Shown here: in pieces, positions 7,769-16,545 of the stretch
How the letters are laid out: the number at the start of each line of letters is the position of its first letter
Position numbering within the stretch: the first letter of the stretch is position 1
Assembly: GCA_964537285.1 (NCBI GenBank)
Contig: CAZHZT010000001.1
Span: 1 to 64,000 of the forward strand
From: CAZHZT01 sp964537285
GTDB taxonomy: Bacteria; Bacteroidota; Bacteroidia; Chitinophagales; Saprospiraceae
Length of the DNA: 64,000 bases
Reading direction: 5' to 3'
Made by a program: the position numbers and the translations under genes
Notes under the pieces: generated by a model
What the model was told of the DNA's origin: nothing
The model's input: the letters and a program-made list of their open reading frames with translations, nothing else
The model's database searches: none

Positions 7769-9136
7769 ATGAAAAATTTAAATATAATTATGCGTATACT
7801 TTTACTTGCCCTTGTTAACCTAATATTTATTACTTCCAGCTCGATTGCAGAAAATACCAGAGTAAGGATTGATTTTGAAGAATGTCTGGAAAGTCAGAAA
7901 GGTTTAGAGGTATCTTCTAATTCGCTTGCTTTAAAAAACGGAGCTGATACAGGTGTTTTTTTTTCAGGTATTCTGGAGCTCCCCATAAAAAATTATACAC
8001 CCATTCTAGGAGTAGCCTCTTTCTGGAAAGGGGCTGATGCGGAAGTTAACATTTGTTTTTCATCAGATGGCCGCAACTTCGACCAATGCGTCTCTGCCGG
8101 AGTAGATCCCCACACTTCTGAAGGAAATAAAAAAGTAAGTACGCTTCAATTTGTAGAAACGGGCTATCGATATTTTAAAATCACCATCACCTTGCAGGGC
8201 GAAAAGGCACAAGTAAGTGATTTTGACCTTTTTCTCTCCAACCCTGGAGAAACATCCAACAAGCTGCAAACAGCTAACTTTCGTACGGATACTCTTCCTT
8301 GTATGCTGCCCGATTACCTCGACCGCGACGGCTGGTGCCCCGCCGGAAATTGCCCGGAAGATCCTACCCCTCAGCCTACCACTGTAACGCATCTGATTGT
8401 TCACCACTCTGCGGGATCCAATAGCAGTTCAGACTGGGCAGCAGTAGTCCGCATAATATGGGATTTCCATGTAAACGGAAACGGCTGGGACGATATTGGT
8501 TACAACTGGCTTATTGATCCGAATGGGGTGCTTTATCAAGGGCGGGGCGACAACCTACGGGGAGCACACTTTTGTGGAAATAATTCAGGCACCATGGGCG
8601 TTTGCATGCTCGGCACGTTTACAAGCGTTACACCGACTCCGGAGGCCCAGAATACGTTGGTGAATCTCCTGGCCTGGAAATGTGTCGATGTAGGGATCTA
8701 TCCGCTGGATGAGGTGTTGCATAGCAGCTCTGGCCTGGATTTATTTCGTATAAGCGGCCATCGGGATGGCTGCGCAACGGAGTGTCCGGGCAATGCATTT
8801 TATCCCTTGTTGCCGGGCATCAGGGATGCAGTCGTGGATACGATTGAGGCGAATTGTTTGTTGGCGGGAGTAGGGGAGGTGGAAAGTTTGGATGGTGTTG
8901 TGGTGTTTCCAAATCCGGTCAGGAATGAATTAAATATTGAGTTTCCGGAGGCCATTGAGGGGCCGGTTGATTTGATTTTGTATTCGATGTTGAGTGGTGA
9001 GGTAGTGGGGAAGTGGGAAATGGGAAAGAAAAATTCAATAATGCTGTCCGAGTTGCCAAATGGCAGTTTCCTGTTGTTAATTACAAACAATGATGGAAAG
9101 GTGATTGGAAGGAAAAAGATCATTAAGATGCTATAG
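7769..9136 (+). CDS. secreted N-acetylmuramoyl-L-alanine amidase (PGRP/Amidase_2) with type IX secretion sorting domain
   Basis: The 455-aa precursor has a signal peptide (MRILLLALVNLIF then ITSSSIAE). A poorly conserved beta-rich region follows to about residue 200, then a PGRP/amidase domain at about 206-360. Likely zinc ligands are His212 (LIVHHSAG), His331 (SGHRDG) and Cys339. The domain cleaves the amide bond between muramic acid and the peptide stem. From about residue 378 the protein ends in a type A type IX sorting domain (VFPNPVRNELNI … KVIGRKKIIKML), which sends it through the outer membrane. It lies directly upstream of the eCIS locus, but the promoter at 9205 suggests separate transcription. 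Wall hydrolysis linked to eCIS release is possible but unproven. Confidence 0.9.
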   Translation: MKNLNIIMRILLLALVNLIFITSSSIAENTRVRIDFEECLESQKGLEVSSNSLALKNGADTGVFFSGILELPIKNYTPILGVASFWKGADAEVNICFSSDGRNFDQCVSAGVDPHTSEGNKKVSTLQFVETGYRYFKITITLQGEKAQVSDFDLFLSNPGETSNKLQTANFRTDTLPCMLPDYLDRDGWCPAGNCPEDPTPQPTTVTHLIVHHSAGSNSSSDWAAVVRIIWDFHVNGNGWDDIGYNWLIDPNGVLYQGRGDNLRGAHFCGNNSGTMGVCMLGTFTSVTPTPEAQNTLVNLLAWKCVDVGIYPLDEVLHSSSGLDLFRISGHRDGCATECPGNAFYPLLPGIRDAVVDTIEANCLLAGVGEVESLDGVVVFPNPVRNELNIEFPEAIEGPVDLILYSMLSGEVVGKWEMGKKNSIMLSELPNGSFLLLITNNDGKVIGRKKIIKML

Positions 9137-9204
9137 GTAGAGAGCTATTTTTATTTTTTTATTTAAAAATATTAAAATAGGTTAGCATGAGTGAAATAAT
9201 TTGT

Positions 9205-9212
9205 TATCTTTG
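9205..9212 (+). promoter_or_regulatory. candidate -7 box of the eCIS operon promoter
   Basis: TATCTTTG is an exact match to the Bacteroidota -7 consensus TAnnTTTG. It lies 42 bases upstream of the first eCIS gene. The -33 region (GTTA around 9181) is a weak match to TTTG. A transcript starting about 9219 would have a leader of about 36 nt. This also argues against the longer frame opening at 9201. Confidence 0.5.
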
Positions 9213-9254
9213 TCATGTGAGAGCAAATTAAATTGTACCTTAGATAAAACCCAC

Positions 9255-9854
9255 ATGATATTTGATGCCCTAAGCCTAATTGAAACGGAATTAAAAAATT
9301 ATATAGAAATCAAAGGAGGAGGTGTTTTTTCTCCTCCTTATGCTCAATTGGGTAATGTTGCTAGCATAGATTCAGGTAGCACAGGGCAAAACTTAAGTGA
9401 TAGTTTAGTCATATCTTTGGTTAACTTAGAAGAAGAAAGAACCCTGAAAAACGTAAGATCTTATAGTAAATCTCCAATAACAGGTAACTTAGAGTTATAC
9501 AATCCTCCAATAAATTTAAACTTATACATACTATTTAGTGCAAATTTTGAAAGTAACTACGAGCAGTCTTTAATGATGCTTGGGTTGGTTATCCGTTTTT
9601 TTCAAGGTAAACCGGTATTGACCCTCAGCAATTCGTCTGGAAACGCAATCGGAACAGAGGATGAAAACCTTCGAATCATCTTCAATTTATACACGCTTAC
9701 TTTCGAGCAATTAAATCACCTTTGGGGTTCTCTGGGTGGAAAACAACTTCCTTCGGTTTTATACAGAGTCTGGCTAGTAGAAGAAAAGGAACTACAACCA
9801 AAACGATCAGGAGTACCGATACAAGATATTCAGTCTTCAGAGCAGATAAATTAA
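9255..9854 (+). CDS. eCIS DUF4255 (Pvc16/Afp16-type) tail terminator protein
   Basis: From the ATG at 9255 the 199-aa product begins MIFDALSLIETELKNYIEI, the typical opening of the DUF4255/Pvc16_N family. It then has the family patterns VISLVNLEEERTLKN and PINLNLYILFSANF. In Afp and PVC the corresponding protein (Afp16/Pvc16) caps the sheath-tube end and stops its growth. It is the first gene of a same-strand run reaching 44903, and the next gene follows after 23 bases. The start was moved downstream of 9201 because the -7 box overlaps the longer version. The terminator role is inferred from the family. Confidence 0.9.
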   Translation: MIFDALSLIETELKNYIEIKGGGVFSPPYAQLGNVASIDSGSTGQNLSDSLVISLVNLEEERTLKNVRSYSKSPITGNLELYNPPINLNLYILFSANFESNYEQSLMMLGLVIRFFQGKPVLTLSNSSGNAIGTEDENLRIIFNLYTLTFEQLNHLWGSLGGKQLPSVLYRVWLVEEKELQPKRSGVPIQDIQSSEQIN

Positions 9855-9877
9855 TTTTTATTTTAACTAAATGAAGC

Positions 9878-11224
9878 ATGTCGTTTTTAGTTCAATATCG
9901 CCGATTGTTTTCGATTAGGGTAAAGCATGATCATTACCTATCTCCCTCCGAGGATCAATCCTTTTTTGGATTAGATGAAGATAATGACCAAACTATTATT
10001 GCTTCCCAATTAGAAAATTATGATATACAATCAGATTTAATATTGGAACCGACTGCTGAGACATTAAAGTTCATGAAGGGGAACAAAATGCTCTTTCGCA
10101 GGGAAAAATCAGGTTGGCAGGTGTCCTTATCTGTTCAAGGCGAAGTGGATACTGACGGAGCTATGGTTTACGCCCCCTTGATATCAAAAGTACAGGAACC
10201 GTTTCGGTTGGTTTTTAAACTGAAAGTGAAAAATCCCGTATTTTTTAATTTTACGGGGATTAATATAAAAGCACCTACTTCAGCACTTTACTATTTTTCC
10301 AATTCACCAGAAACGGGAAAAGCATTCCCTTCTCTTTCGTTAACTCCTCCTGCCTATTTATCTTCTAATCCTCGTTCCTACGAGATGGGCGAACTGGTTT
10401 CTTTGGGTGGAGATATTTATGAAGCATTAGAAAGTACAAATGCTGACCCGTCGGATACAACAGCTTGGAAGCAGATATTAAATGATTATCGATTGGTAAA
10501 CCAGTCAGATCATAGATTGCTATTATCAAAAAAGAAGTACCACTTTGATTTAGGGATAGCTGATTATATTTTAATTCGCCCAGTAAGTTTCATTTATTAT
10601 TTGCCAGATGGTGTGTCTGCCTCTGACGTCAATTTTGTATTAGAAAAAAATGGACAAGAATATACGCCCATCGAGCAATCAGTATTGAGTAACTCTGGAG
10701 TTAAGCTCTTGTTTCATCTTGAGGAGTTTGGAGCGCATACTCTCCAGGTAGGTGGAAGTGTCTCTGAGAACATCCCTATATATGTTCTCAATGTGAATGA
10801 AGCTGATTTCTCAAACTCCTCCGGGGAATCGCTTTTGGGTTATGTTGAAATATTCAATGATAATAATACGGGAGATTTTGGGCTTTTCGATCAGGCTGGG
10901 AACTTGAAAACATCCGGAGATGGAGCCGATAAAGTGCTTGATCCACCAGCATTTGAGATTCGCTTTAAAGCCCGGGCCACCTATTGGGAATATAAGCTTC
11001 ACCCGCAAGATACAACGGCACTGACGAACTTGGTCGATGTAGAAATTTCATCGATTACAGACCGGGCTGTTGTAACTACTGAAGCCAAACCCTTGATCAG
11101 AAAAAGGGTTGATGTTGATTTTAATTCGAATATAGAAAAGCTGCCTAATCCAAATCCGGATTTCATTCATCCACGAGCAGATGGGCGGGTTTACTCTGAA
11201 ATTTATCTGCCACTATTGTCTTAA
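9878..11224 (+). CDS. eCIS cap-position protein, with carbohydrate-binding-like insert
   Basis: I do not recognise a named family for this 448-aa protein. It lies between the DUF4255 terminator and the sheath, the place where cap or cap-adaptor proteins are encoded in Bacteroidota eCIS loci such as AlgoCIS. It is soluble and looks rich in beta strands. Residues 165-197 have the spacing of a CBM5/12 chitin/cellulose-binding module: Tyr, Met-Gly-Glu, Val, Gly-Gly, Ile-Tyr-Glu-Ala, then Asn-Ala-Asp-Pro and a closing Trp. A cap protein with a surface carbohydrate-binding patch is an inference. A structural role at the outer end of the particle is most likely. Confidence 0.6.
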   Translation: MSFLVQYRRLFSIRVKHDHYLSPSEDQSFFGLDEDNDQTIIASQLENYDIQSDLILEPTAETLKFMKGNKMLFRREKSGWQVSLSVQGEVDTDGAMVYAPLISKVQEPFRLVFKLKVKNPVFFNFTGINIKAPTSALYYFSNSPETGKAFPSLSLTPPAYLSSNPRSYEMGELVSLGGDIYEALESTNADPSDTTAWKQILNDYRLVNQSDHRLLLSKKKYHFDLGIADYILIRPVSFIYYLPDGVSASDVNFVLEKNGQEYTPIEQSVLSNSGVKLLFHLEEFGAHTLQVGGSVSENIPIYVLNVNEADFSNSSGESLLGYVEIFNDNNTGDFGLFDQAGNLKTSGDGADKVLDPPAFEIRFKARATYWEYKLHPQDTTALTNLVDVEISSITDRAVVTTEAKPLIRKRVDVDFNSNIEKLPNPNPDFIHPRADGRVYSEIYLPLLS

Positions 11225-11274
11225 TTCTAATTAAATAAAATCAGATTTTTTCACGAATTTAATAGCTAAGGTTT

Positions 11275-12723
11275 ATGGCACTTAATTTAAATAATGTAAA
11301 AACTCCTGGCGTTTATATAGATGAGGTTTCCTTGTTGCCTCCTTCTATTGCTGCTGTAGATACAGCAATCCCTGCCTTTATCGGTTATACGGATAAAGCG
11401 ATTAAGGAGGGCGAGGACGTCACCTTAAAGCCTACCCGGATTACTTCCTTACTGGAGTATCGAAATTATTTTGGTACCGCTCCTTCTGAAGCGGGTTTAA
11501 CCGTAAAAGTTGATGATACTTTGGATGGAAATGGAAATCTGACTGACCGTCAGGTGAATGCCAATATCACAAATCCTTCTCCTCACAATATGTATTATTC
11601 CATGCAGGCATTCTTCGCAAATGGTGGGGGGCCTTGTTACATTGTTTCTGTGGGAAGTATTGCGGCAGCTCAGGGAGTTGTTTTAGCTGGAGATTTAACA
11701 AATGGAATAAATGCTGTTGAGGAAATAGATGAAGTTACTTTGTTTGTACTTCCTGAAGTGCAACAATTGGATGAGGCATCTTTTGGTAGTGTTATTTCTG
11801 CCGCCCTTGAACAATGCGGAAAACTGCAAGACCGCTTTGCAGTGTTCGATATTAAAATGCCTGCAAATCCGGATACACCAGGGGCAATATTACAAGCAGC
11901 AATTGATTTTAGAAATAATGTAAATCTTCCTCTGGATAATTTGAAGTATGGTGCTGCTTATACTCCAAATGTATTGACTACTTTCAGTTACATCTATTCT
12001 GATGATCTGGTAAATGTGGAGCGTTATGAAGTCGGGAATCCAGATCCGGTAGAAACATACACCTTAGCTCAAAAAAAACCGGGACAAGCTGAAGAGGACG
12101 CGGTAATATACAACCTTTCCCGTGCTGCTCTGGATCGTTTGGCGCTAGAGTTACCGGTAGCTCCTTTAGCCGTGGGGATTTATGCAAAAGTGGATAATAC
12201 GCGTGGGGTATTTAAAGCTCCTGCAAATGTAGCTTTACTAAATGTTGAAAGACCTACTATTCGAATTAAAAATGCTGATCAGAATGATCTCAATGTTCAT
12301 ACTTCCGGGAAGTCAATCAATGCAATCAGAACCTTCACAGGTAAAGGTACTTTGATCTGGGGGGCTAGAACATTGGAAGGGAATAGCAATGAATGGCGCT
12401 ATATTTCTGTACGTCGTTTTTTCAATTTCGCTGAAGAATCAATCAAAAAAGGTACGGAAGCTTTTGTTTTTGAACCTAATGATGCGAATACATGGACAAG
12501 GGTAAGAGCTATGATCGAAAACTTTTTACTTTTACAATGGAGAGGCGGTGCTTTGGCTGGTGCTAAACCCGAAGATGCGTTTTTTGTAAGAGTTGGACTT
12601 GGCCAAACAATGACTGCCCTAGATATTCTTGAAGGTCGGATGCATGTCCAAATCGGTATGGCTGTTGTTCGCCCGGCTGAATTCATTATTCTTGAGTTTT
12701 CTCATAAGATGCAGGTATCTTAA
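11275..12723 (+). CDS. eCIS contractile tail sheath protein
   Basis: The 482-aa protein begins with KTPGVYIDEVSLLPPSIAAV and AIPAFIGYTDKA, the N-terminal signature of phage-like sheath subunits. It ends with the conserved C-terminal domain: RTFTGKGTLIWGARTL, EWRYISVRRFFNFAEESI, and ILEGRMHVQIGMAVVRPAEF. Sheath subunits form the outer cylinder, whose contraction drives the tube into the target. It is the only sheath gene in the locus, unlike the three of PVC/Afp and like AlgoCIS. The 50-base upstream gap is A/T-rich, with TAAGG just before the ATG. Confidence 0.96.
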   Translation: MALNLNNVKTPGVYIDEVSLLPPSIAAVDTAIPAFIGYTDKAIKEGEDVTLKPTRITSLLEYRNYFGTAPSEAGLTVKVDDTLDGNGNLTDRQVNANITNPSPHNMYYSMQAFFANGGGPCYIVSVGSIAAAQGVVLAGDLTNGINAVEEIDEVTLFVLPEVQQLDEASFGSVISAALEQCGKLQDRFAVFDIKMPANPDTPGAILQAAIDFRNNVNLPLDNLKYGAAYTPNVLTTFSYIYSDDLVNVERYEVGNPDPVETYTLAQKKPGQAEEDAVIYNLSRAALDRLALELPVAPLAVGIYAKVDNTRGVFKAPANVALLNVERPTIRIKNADQNDLNVHTSGKSINAIRTFTGKGTLIWGARTLEGNSNEWRYISVRRFFNFAEESIKKGTEAFVFEPNDANTWTRVRAMIENFLLLQWRGGALAGAKPEDAFFVRVGLGQTMTALDILEGRMHVQIGMAVVRPAEFIILEFSHKMQVS

Positions 12724-12760
12724 CTTTTCCTTTTTAAAATTAAATAAAAAATAATTAACC

Positions 12761-13750
12761 ATGGCTAATGAAGAACAAGCTGCCGGTATGAATACCTCAA
12801 ATCAAAATCCGCCACCCCCGGATAATGGCAATGGCACTGATCCTCAAACAAGGACAGAACAAGCGGTTTATGATTTTAAAATGGCTTTAGAAAATAAGAA
12901 AAACACAGCAGCGTCTAATCACAATGTTAGTATTACCAATCGTAAGAGTGAGTGTACTTCAAAGGATAAAGGGAAAACCCTATATATCCACACCCTCTTA
13001 GGCTATCAAAAATATCAGCTTGTAAAATTATATGATTCTGACCCTCTGCAACAAGATACAGAAGAATTCTATACAGATATATGCGAAATTCAGGACAATC
13101 TTAAAAAAACGATCGATACCAAACTAAGCGATAATGTAAAATTGCTTAAGGATGTTCAGGCAAAAGTTAAGAAAGTAAATGAAGCCTTTTGTAAACTGGA
13201 AAATGAAATTAACGATAACTGTAATTCTAAACAGCGCCAAATACTAGAAGATAAAGTAGAATACTTGGATGGAAATTCCTGCACATTTCCAGATCCCACT
13301 CAAGATCCTAACGATGAGCGCTCTGTTTTTGAAGCCTGGATTGAAGCTATTTGTGATAATGTGAAAATGCTACAGGAAAAAACCAATGACCTCAGCGATA
13401 AATCGGTACAATTGGCCAGTATTAATGCACTGCTTGATTTGGCCAGCCTTAAAAATGTAAGTAATGAGTTAAAAACGAACTCTAAAATACTGAAAGAAGA
13501 CGTAAACGAAAACAACTCCTTTATGGATAAGGAACTCAAGGCAATTATTGAAGAACTTTCTAAAGCACAAATCAAATTAAGCACCGCCGTGTACGATGAA
13601 AGGCATAAATGCGTAGAGGAAAAAGCAGTGACTAGTTTACTCCAAGCTATAGAAAGCAATTCTTTGACTAATAATTGGGATGAAGAGGGTTCTTTTATAT
13701 TTAACAGTTTAATGAACATGCAAGATTGCGAGGATATTTATATTTGTTAG
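12761..13750 (+). CDS. eCIS-locus helical protein 1 of unknown function
   Basis: I do not recognise this 329-aa protein. It has a Pro/Asn-rich disordered start (residues 1-30, NQNPPPPDNGNG). After it come long helical, coiled-coil-like stretches rich in Lys, Glu, Asp and Asn. It has about ten cysteines, including two near the C-terminus (DCEDIYIC). There is no signal peptide or membrane segment. It lies between the sheath and tube genes together with a second helical, Cys-containing gene. The position suggests a structural accessory or lumen cargo; neither is shown by the sequence. Confidence 0.5.
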   Translation: MANEEQAAGMNTSNQNPPPPDNGNGTDPQTRTEQAVYDFKMALENKKNTAASNHNVSITNRKSECTSKDKGKTLYIHTLLGYQKYQLVKLYDSDPLQQDTEEFYTDICEIQDNLKKTIDTKLSDNVKLLKDVQAKVKKVNEAFCKLENEINDNCNSKQRQILEDKVEYLDGNSCTFPDPTQDPNDERSVFEAWIEAICDNVKMLQEKTNDLSDKSVQLASINALLDLASLKNVSNELKTNSKILKEDVNENNSFMDKELKAIIEELSKAQIKLSTAVYDERHKCVEEKAVTSLLQAIESNSLTNNWDEEGSFIFNSLMNMQDCEDIYIC

Positions 13751-13803
13751 TGGTCATCACCGAAATCTCATCAAATCATTTTACTTAATTAACTTAAAAA
13801 ATT

Positions 13804-14694
13804 ATGGCAAAGATAGTAGATGCCTCTCAGATTGACGCATACATCGAAAAATTGCAAATATGCTATGATCAGGCGGTGTTGACGTGCGAAGAAAAAGAAG
13901 CAGAGGTAAATAATTTAACGGAAGCCTTCAATTGTCTTGATGACCTTTTCAAAAGACTGGAGGTGTATTGGAAACGCCTTGAAAATACCAACGAAAAGGC
14001 TAAAAGTGTCTGTAAAATAATAAGCAGTATTCAATCTATTTTGAATAAGCTAAAGTGTGAAGCCGTCCTCGACGTTCAGGCTATGGAGGCTCTGACCGCT
14101 CAATCCATGGAAATATCGACTTACACTGAGTCAAATATAGCTTGTATTAGTGAACTCATAATGGCTATTGATATGATTCAAAACAGTAACTTGAATAAAG
14201 ATGGAGCTATTATTAAAGCTATTCACAACCTTAAAGCTGCTTATGATGAGCTATTGGATTGTATGATCAAACTGCTCAACGGTATGCTCGAACTGCTCCA
14301 GTATGTTTATTCCTTGCAATGCAGAATCATTGGGCCTGTTTCTGAAACACCAGTAGTTTTAATTGATTGCGATGCACCTAATACTACTGGAAATACCACA
14401 AACCCTAACTCGCCAGATTACATTGATCCTGTCTGTGGGGATGGTATAAGTAATTGCGAAGGTCTAATTGGAAGTGCAGAGGCTATGGGAACAACGTGGC
14501 GTACTTTCTTTCCTATAGACAATAACTGCGCGTATTTTAAACAAACTGATGAGCTTTATACAGAAACGAAAACTCAAAGAACAGACGCTCAAACCAATCT
14601 TTTTGATGCGAAAAAAGAATTGGAATTAGCTCGTGCTAAAAAAGAAGGATTCAAAAAGTCTTTAGACGCTGCAAAAGCCGCAAAAGCTTGTTAA
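13804..14694 (+). CDS. eCIS-locus helical protein 2 of unknown function
   Basis: The 296-aa product is almost wholly helical in character, with heptad-like Leu/Ile spacing at residues 1-160. A Pro/Asn/Cys linker spans roughly 180-225 (CDAPNTTGNTTNPNSPDY). A Lys/Ala-rich helical tail ends AAKAAKAC. Like its upstream neighbour it is Cys-rich for a cytoplasmic protein and has no secretion signal. The two share overall style but no clear alignment by eye. The tube gene starts 30 bases downstream. Loaded cargo, tube-sheath adaptor and assembly chaperone are all possible. Confidence 0.5.
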   Translation: MAKIVDASQIDAYIEKLQICYDQAVLTCEEKEAEVNNLTEAFNCLDDLFKRLEVYWKRLENTNEKAKSVCKIISSIQSILNKLKCEAVLDVQAMEALTAQSMEISTYTESNIACISELIMAIDMIQNSNLNKDGAIIKAIHNLKAAYDELLDCMIKLLNGMLELLQYVYSLQCRIIGPVSETPVVLIDCDAPNTTGNTTNPNSPDYIDPVCGDGISNCEGLIGSAEAMGTTWRTFFPIDNNCAYFKQTDELYTETKTQRTDAQTNLFDAKKELELARAKKEGFKKSLDAAKAAKAC

Positions 14695-14724
14695 ATTAAT
14701 TTTTTAATTAAAAAATAATAAAAG

Positions 14725-15150
14725 ATGTATCCATTACCTAAATTCCACTACCAAGTTGAGTGGGGCGGTACTAAAATTGGCTTTTCCGAAGTTTCTGGCT
14801 TGGATGTGGAAACCGAAGTAATAGAATATCGTCATAGCGATAGCAAGGAATACAACAAAATAAAGATGCCTGGTATGCAAAAGTATAGCAATATCACTTT
14901 GAAGCGAGGTACATTCCGTTCCGATAATGAATATTATGACTGGTGGAACACCGTGAAATTGAATACAATCGAGCGTCGTGATATTACGATTAGCCTGCTT
15001 AACGAGGAACATGAGCCTGTAGTAGTATGGAAAATTAAAAATGCATGGCCAACAAAAGTGCAATCTACTGATTTGAAGTCAGATGGGAACGAAGTGGCTA
15101 TCGAAACACTCGAGTTGGTCCACGAAGGCTTGACCATCCAAAATGATTAA
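14725..15150 (+). CDS. eCIS inner tube protein (T4 gp19/Afp1-like)
   Basis: The 141-aa protein has the tube signature in order: FHYQVEWGGTKIGFSEVSGL, ETEVIEYRHSDSKEYNKIKMPG, ITLKRGTF, a central Trp-rich helix (YYDWWNTVKL) and IETLELVHEGL at the end. This is the phage tail tube/Hcp fold, which stacks as hexameric rings inside the sheath. The size is normal for the family. The second tube-like gene follows after 5 bases, so the two are surely co-transcribed. Confidence 0.96.
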   Translation: MYPLPKFHYQVEWGGTKIGFSEVSGLDVETEVIEYRHSDSKEYNKIKMPGMQKYSNITLKRGTFRSDNEYYDWWNTVKLNTIERRDITISLLNEEHEPVVVWKIKNAWPTKVQSTDLKSDGNEVAIETLELVHEGLTIQND

Positions 15151-15155
15151 TATTT

Positions 15156-15659
15156 ATGGCTTCGTATTATCCACCAGTAGCTTTCAATTATCAGGTAGTA
15201 TTTGGTGATATCGCTACTACCTCTAATGATAATGCCTTTCAATCTGTTTCAGGTTTAAATGTATCCATTGAAACTGAGAACTTGAAAGAGGGAGGCGAAA
15301 ATCGTTTTGAGCACAAAGTACCTGTTCGTACTAAATTCGAAGATATTGTGCTCAAAAGAGGGGTGCTGAGAGATTCAGGAGTGATTAACTGGATTATGAG
15401 GGCCATCGTGGATTTTGATATTCAGCCAATTACTATTGATATTAAATTACTGAACGAAGAGCAACAACCGCTGATCATCTGGAATTGTGTTCACGTTTGG
15501 CCGAAAAAATGGAGCATTTCGGACCTTAATGCTGAAAAGAGCGAAGCCTTGATCGAAACTATCGAGCTTAATTGTAATTTTTTTAGAGTCAATTATGATA
15601 TCAAAAAGGATTCAAATGTGCCGGGGCCACCTGCTTCCCGAGTGTTTGGAGGCAGATAG
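15156..15659 (+). CDS. eCIS second tube protein / tube initiator (Afp5-like)
   Basis: The 167-aa product has the same fold pattern as its neighbour: FNYQVVFG, FQSVSGLNVSIETE, IVLKRGVL, and SDLNAEKSEALIETIELNCNFF. It has an extra C-terminal tail ending VPGPPASRVFGGR. In other eCIS, divergent tube paralogues (Afp5) form the first ring on the baseplate hub. That role is assigned here from similarity and gene order. Confidence 0.88.
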   Translation: MASYYPPVAFNYQVVFGDIATTSNDNAFQSVSGLNVSIETENLKEGGENRFEHKVPVRTKFEDIVLKRGVLRDSGVINWIMRAIVDFDIQPITIDIKLLNEEQQPLIIWNCVHVWPKKWSISDLNAEKSEALIETIELNCNFFRVNYDIKKDSNVPGPPASRVFGGR

Positions 15660-15691
15660 TTGGATTACCTTATTAAATTAGAAACTCTTGT

Positions 15692-15862
15692 ATGCCTTTA
15701 CAAATTAACGAATTACACGTGCGAATCAGTGTTGAAGACGATTCAGGGGCAGATAGTAGTTCCACCGGCGGAGCTAATGGCCCTAATGAAATCAACGAGT
15801 CTTTAATTAGAGCCTGTGTAGAAAGAGTTCTCGAAATCTTAAAAACAAAGTCTGAACCGTGA
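15692..15862 (+). CDS. small eCIS protein, DUF5908-like
   Basis: This 56-aa gene lies between the second tube gene and the LysM hub gene. It starts MPLQINELHVRISVED, very similar to the MPxEIxELxIRxxV opening of the DUF5908 family, whose members sit at this spot in eCIS loci. A Ser/Gly/Asn linker (SSSTGGANGPN) follows, then an amphipathic helix (SLIRACVERVLEILKTK). Its stop overlaps the next start in GTGA (15859-15862), typical of translational coupling. The molecular role is unknown. Confidence 0.8.
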   Translation: MPLQINELHVRISVEDDSGADSSSTGGANGPNEINESLIRACVERVLEILKTKSEP

Positions 15863-16545
15863 GCGAAGGTAAATTAGAAAAGGTGGTTATCCAAGCGTTT
15901 AAAGATAAAAAAAGACGCAATCAGAAAGTCGATGAGTTTACTTTGCCGATTAACCCGGAGAATTATTCTCGTAATCTGAAAATTAAACACGACAATAGCC
16001 AGGCTCCCGGTAAAGGTGGGAATGATCCTAAGTTTAAAGCTACCGAATCAGAACAGCTTAAACTCGATTTTACTTTCGATAACTCCGGTACCGTACAAGG
16101 GAATCATCTTGACGGAACACCTATTCCTACTCAAATAAAAGATTTTCTTAAAGTGGTTTATCAAATTGAGTCGGAAAAACATGATCCTCTTTTTTTGAAA
16201 ATTTCTTGGGGTTCTTTTTTTGTTTTTGACTGTAAATTGAGCGATGTTTCTATCAATTACACGCTATTTAATCCTTCGGGTGAGCCTTTAAGGGCAAAAC
16301 TTAGCGCTACTTTTCTGCAGTATTGTGAAAAAACGGAACAAACCCGTAAAGATGACAAACGATCACCTGATTTAACGAAAGTACGACAAGTAAAAGAAGG
16401 GGATAGTTTTCCTCTGATGACTTATAATATCTATAATAGCAACGATTTCTACTTACAAGTAGCTAAAGCGAACAACCTTACGAGCTTTCGAAAATTAAAC
16501 GCCGGCCAGGAACTAATTTTTCCACCTATCGAGAAAGCAAATTAA
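15859..16545 (+). CDS. eCIS LysM-domain hub protein (Afp7-like)
   Basis: The 228-aa protein starts at a GTG overlapping the DUF5908 stop. The N-terminal part (EKVVIQAFKDKKRRNQK, FTLPINPENYSRNLKI, LKLDFTFDNSGTV) is the eCIS hub/adaptor domain that links tube and spike. Residues about 175-226 form a LysM-like module (VKEGDSFPLMTYNIY … ANNLTSFRKLNAGQELIFPP). The next gene overlaps its stop by one base (TAATG). In the particle it probably surrounds the spike base. Confidence 0.92.
   Translation: MSEGKLEKVVIQAFKDKKRRNQKVDEFTLPINPENYSRNLKIKHDNSQAPGKGGNDPKFKATESEQLKLDFTFDNSGTVQGNHLDGTPIPTQIKDFLKVVYQIESEKHDPLFLKISWGSFFVFDCKLSDVSINYTLFNPSGEPLRAKLSATFLQYCEKTEQTRKDDKRSPDLTKVRQVKEGDSFPLMTYNIYNSNDFYLQVAKANNLTSFRKLNAGQELIFPPIEKAN

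Noticed and set aside
9201..9254. Longer start of the DUF4255 gene
   Set aside because: The -7 promoter box at 9205-9212 lies inside it and the family N-terminus begins at 9255.
11865..11925. Possible frameshift in the sheath gene region because an overlapping frame is open
   Set aside because: The 482-aa sheath frame is continuous with conserved ends; the other frame is a shadow.
13300..13719. 139-aa minus-strand ORF inside helical protein 1
   Set aside because: Ser/Leu-rich reading typical of the antisense of Lys/Glu/Asp/Asn-rich coiled-coil DNA.
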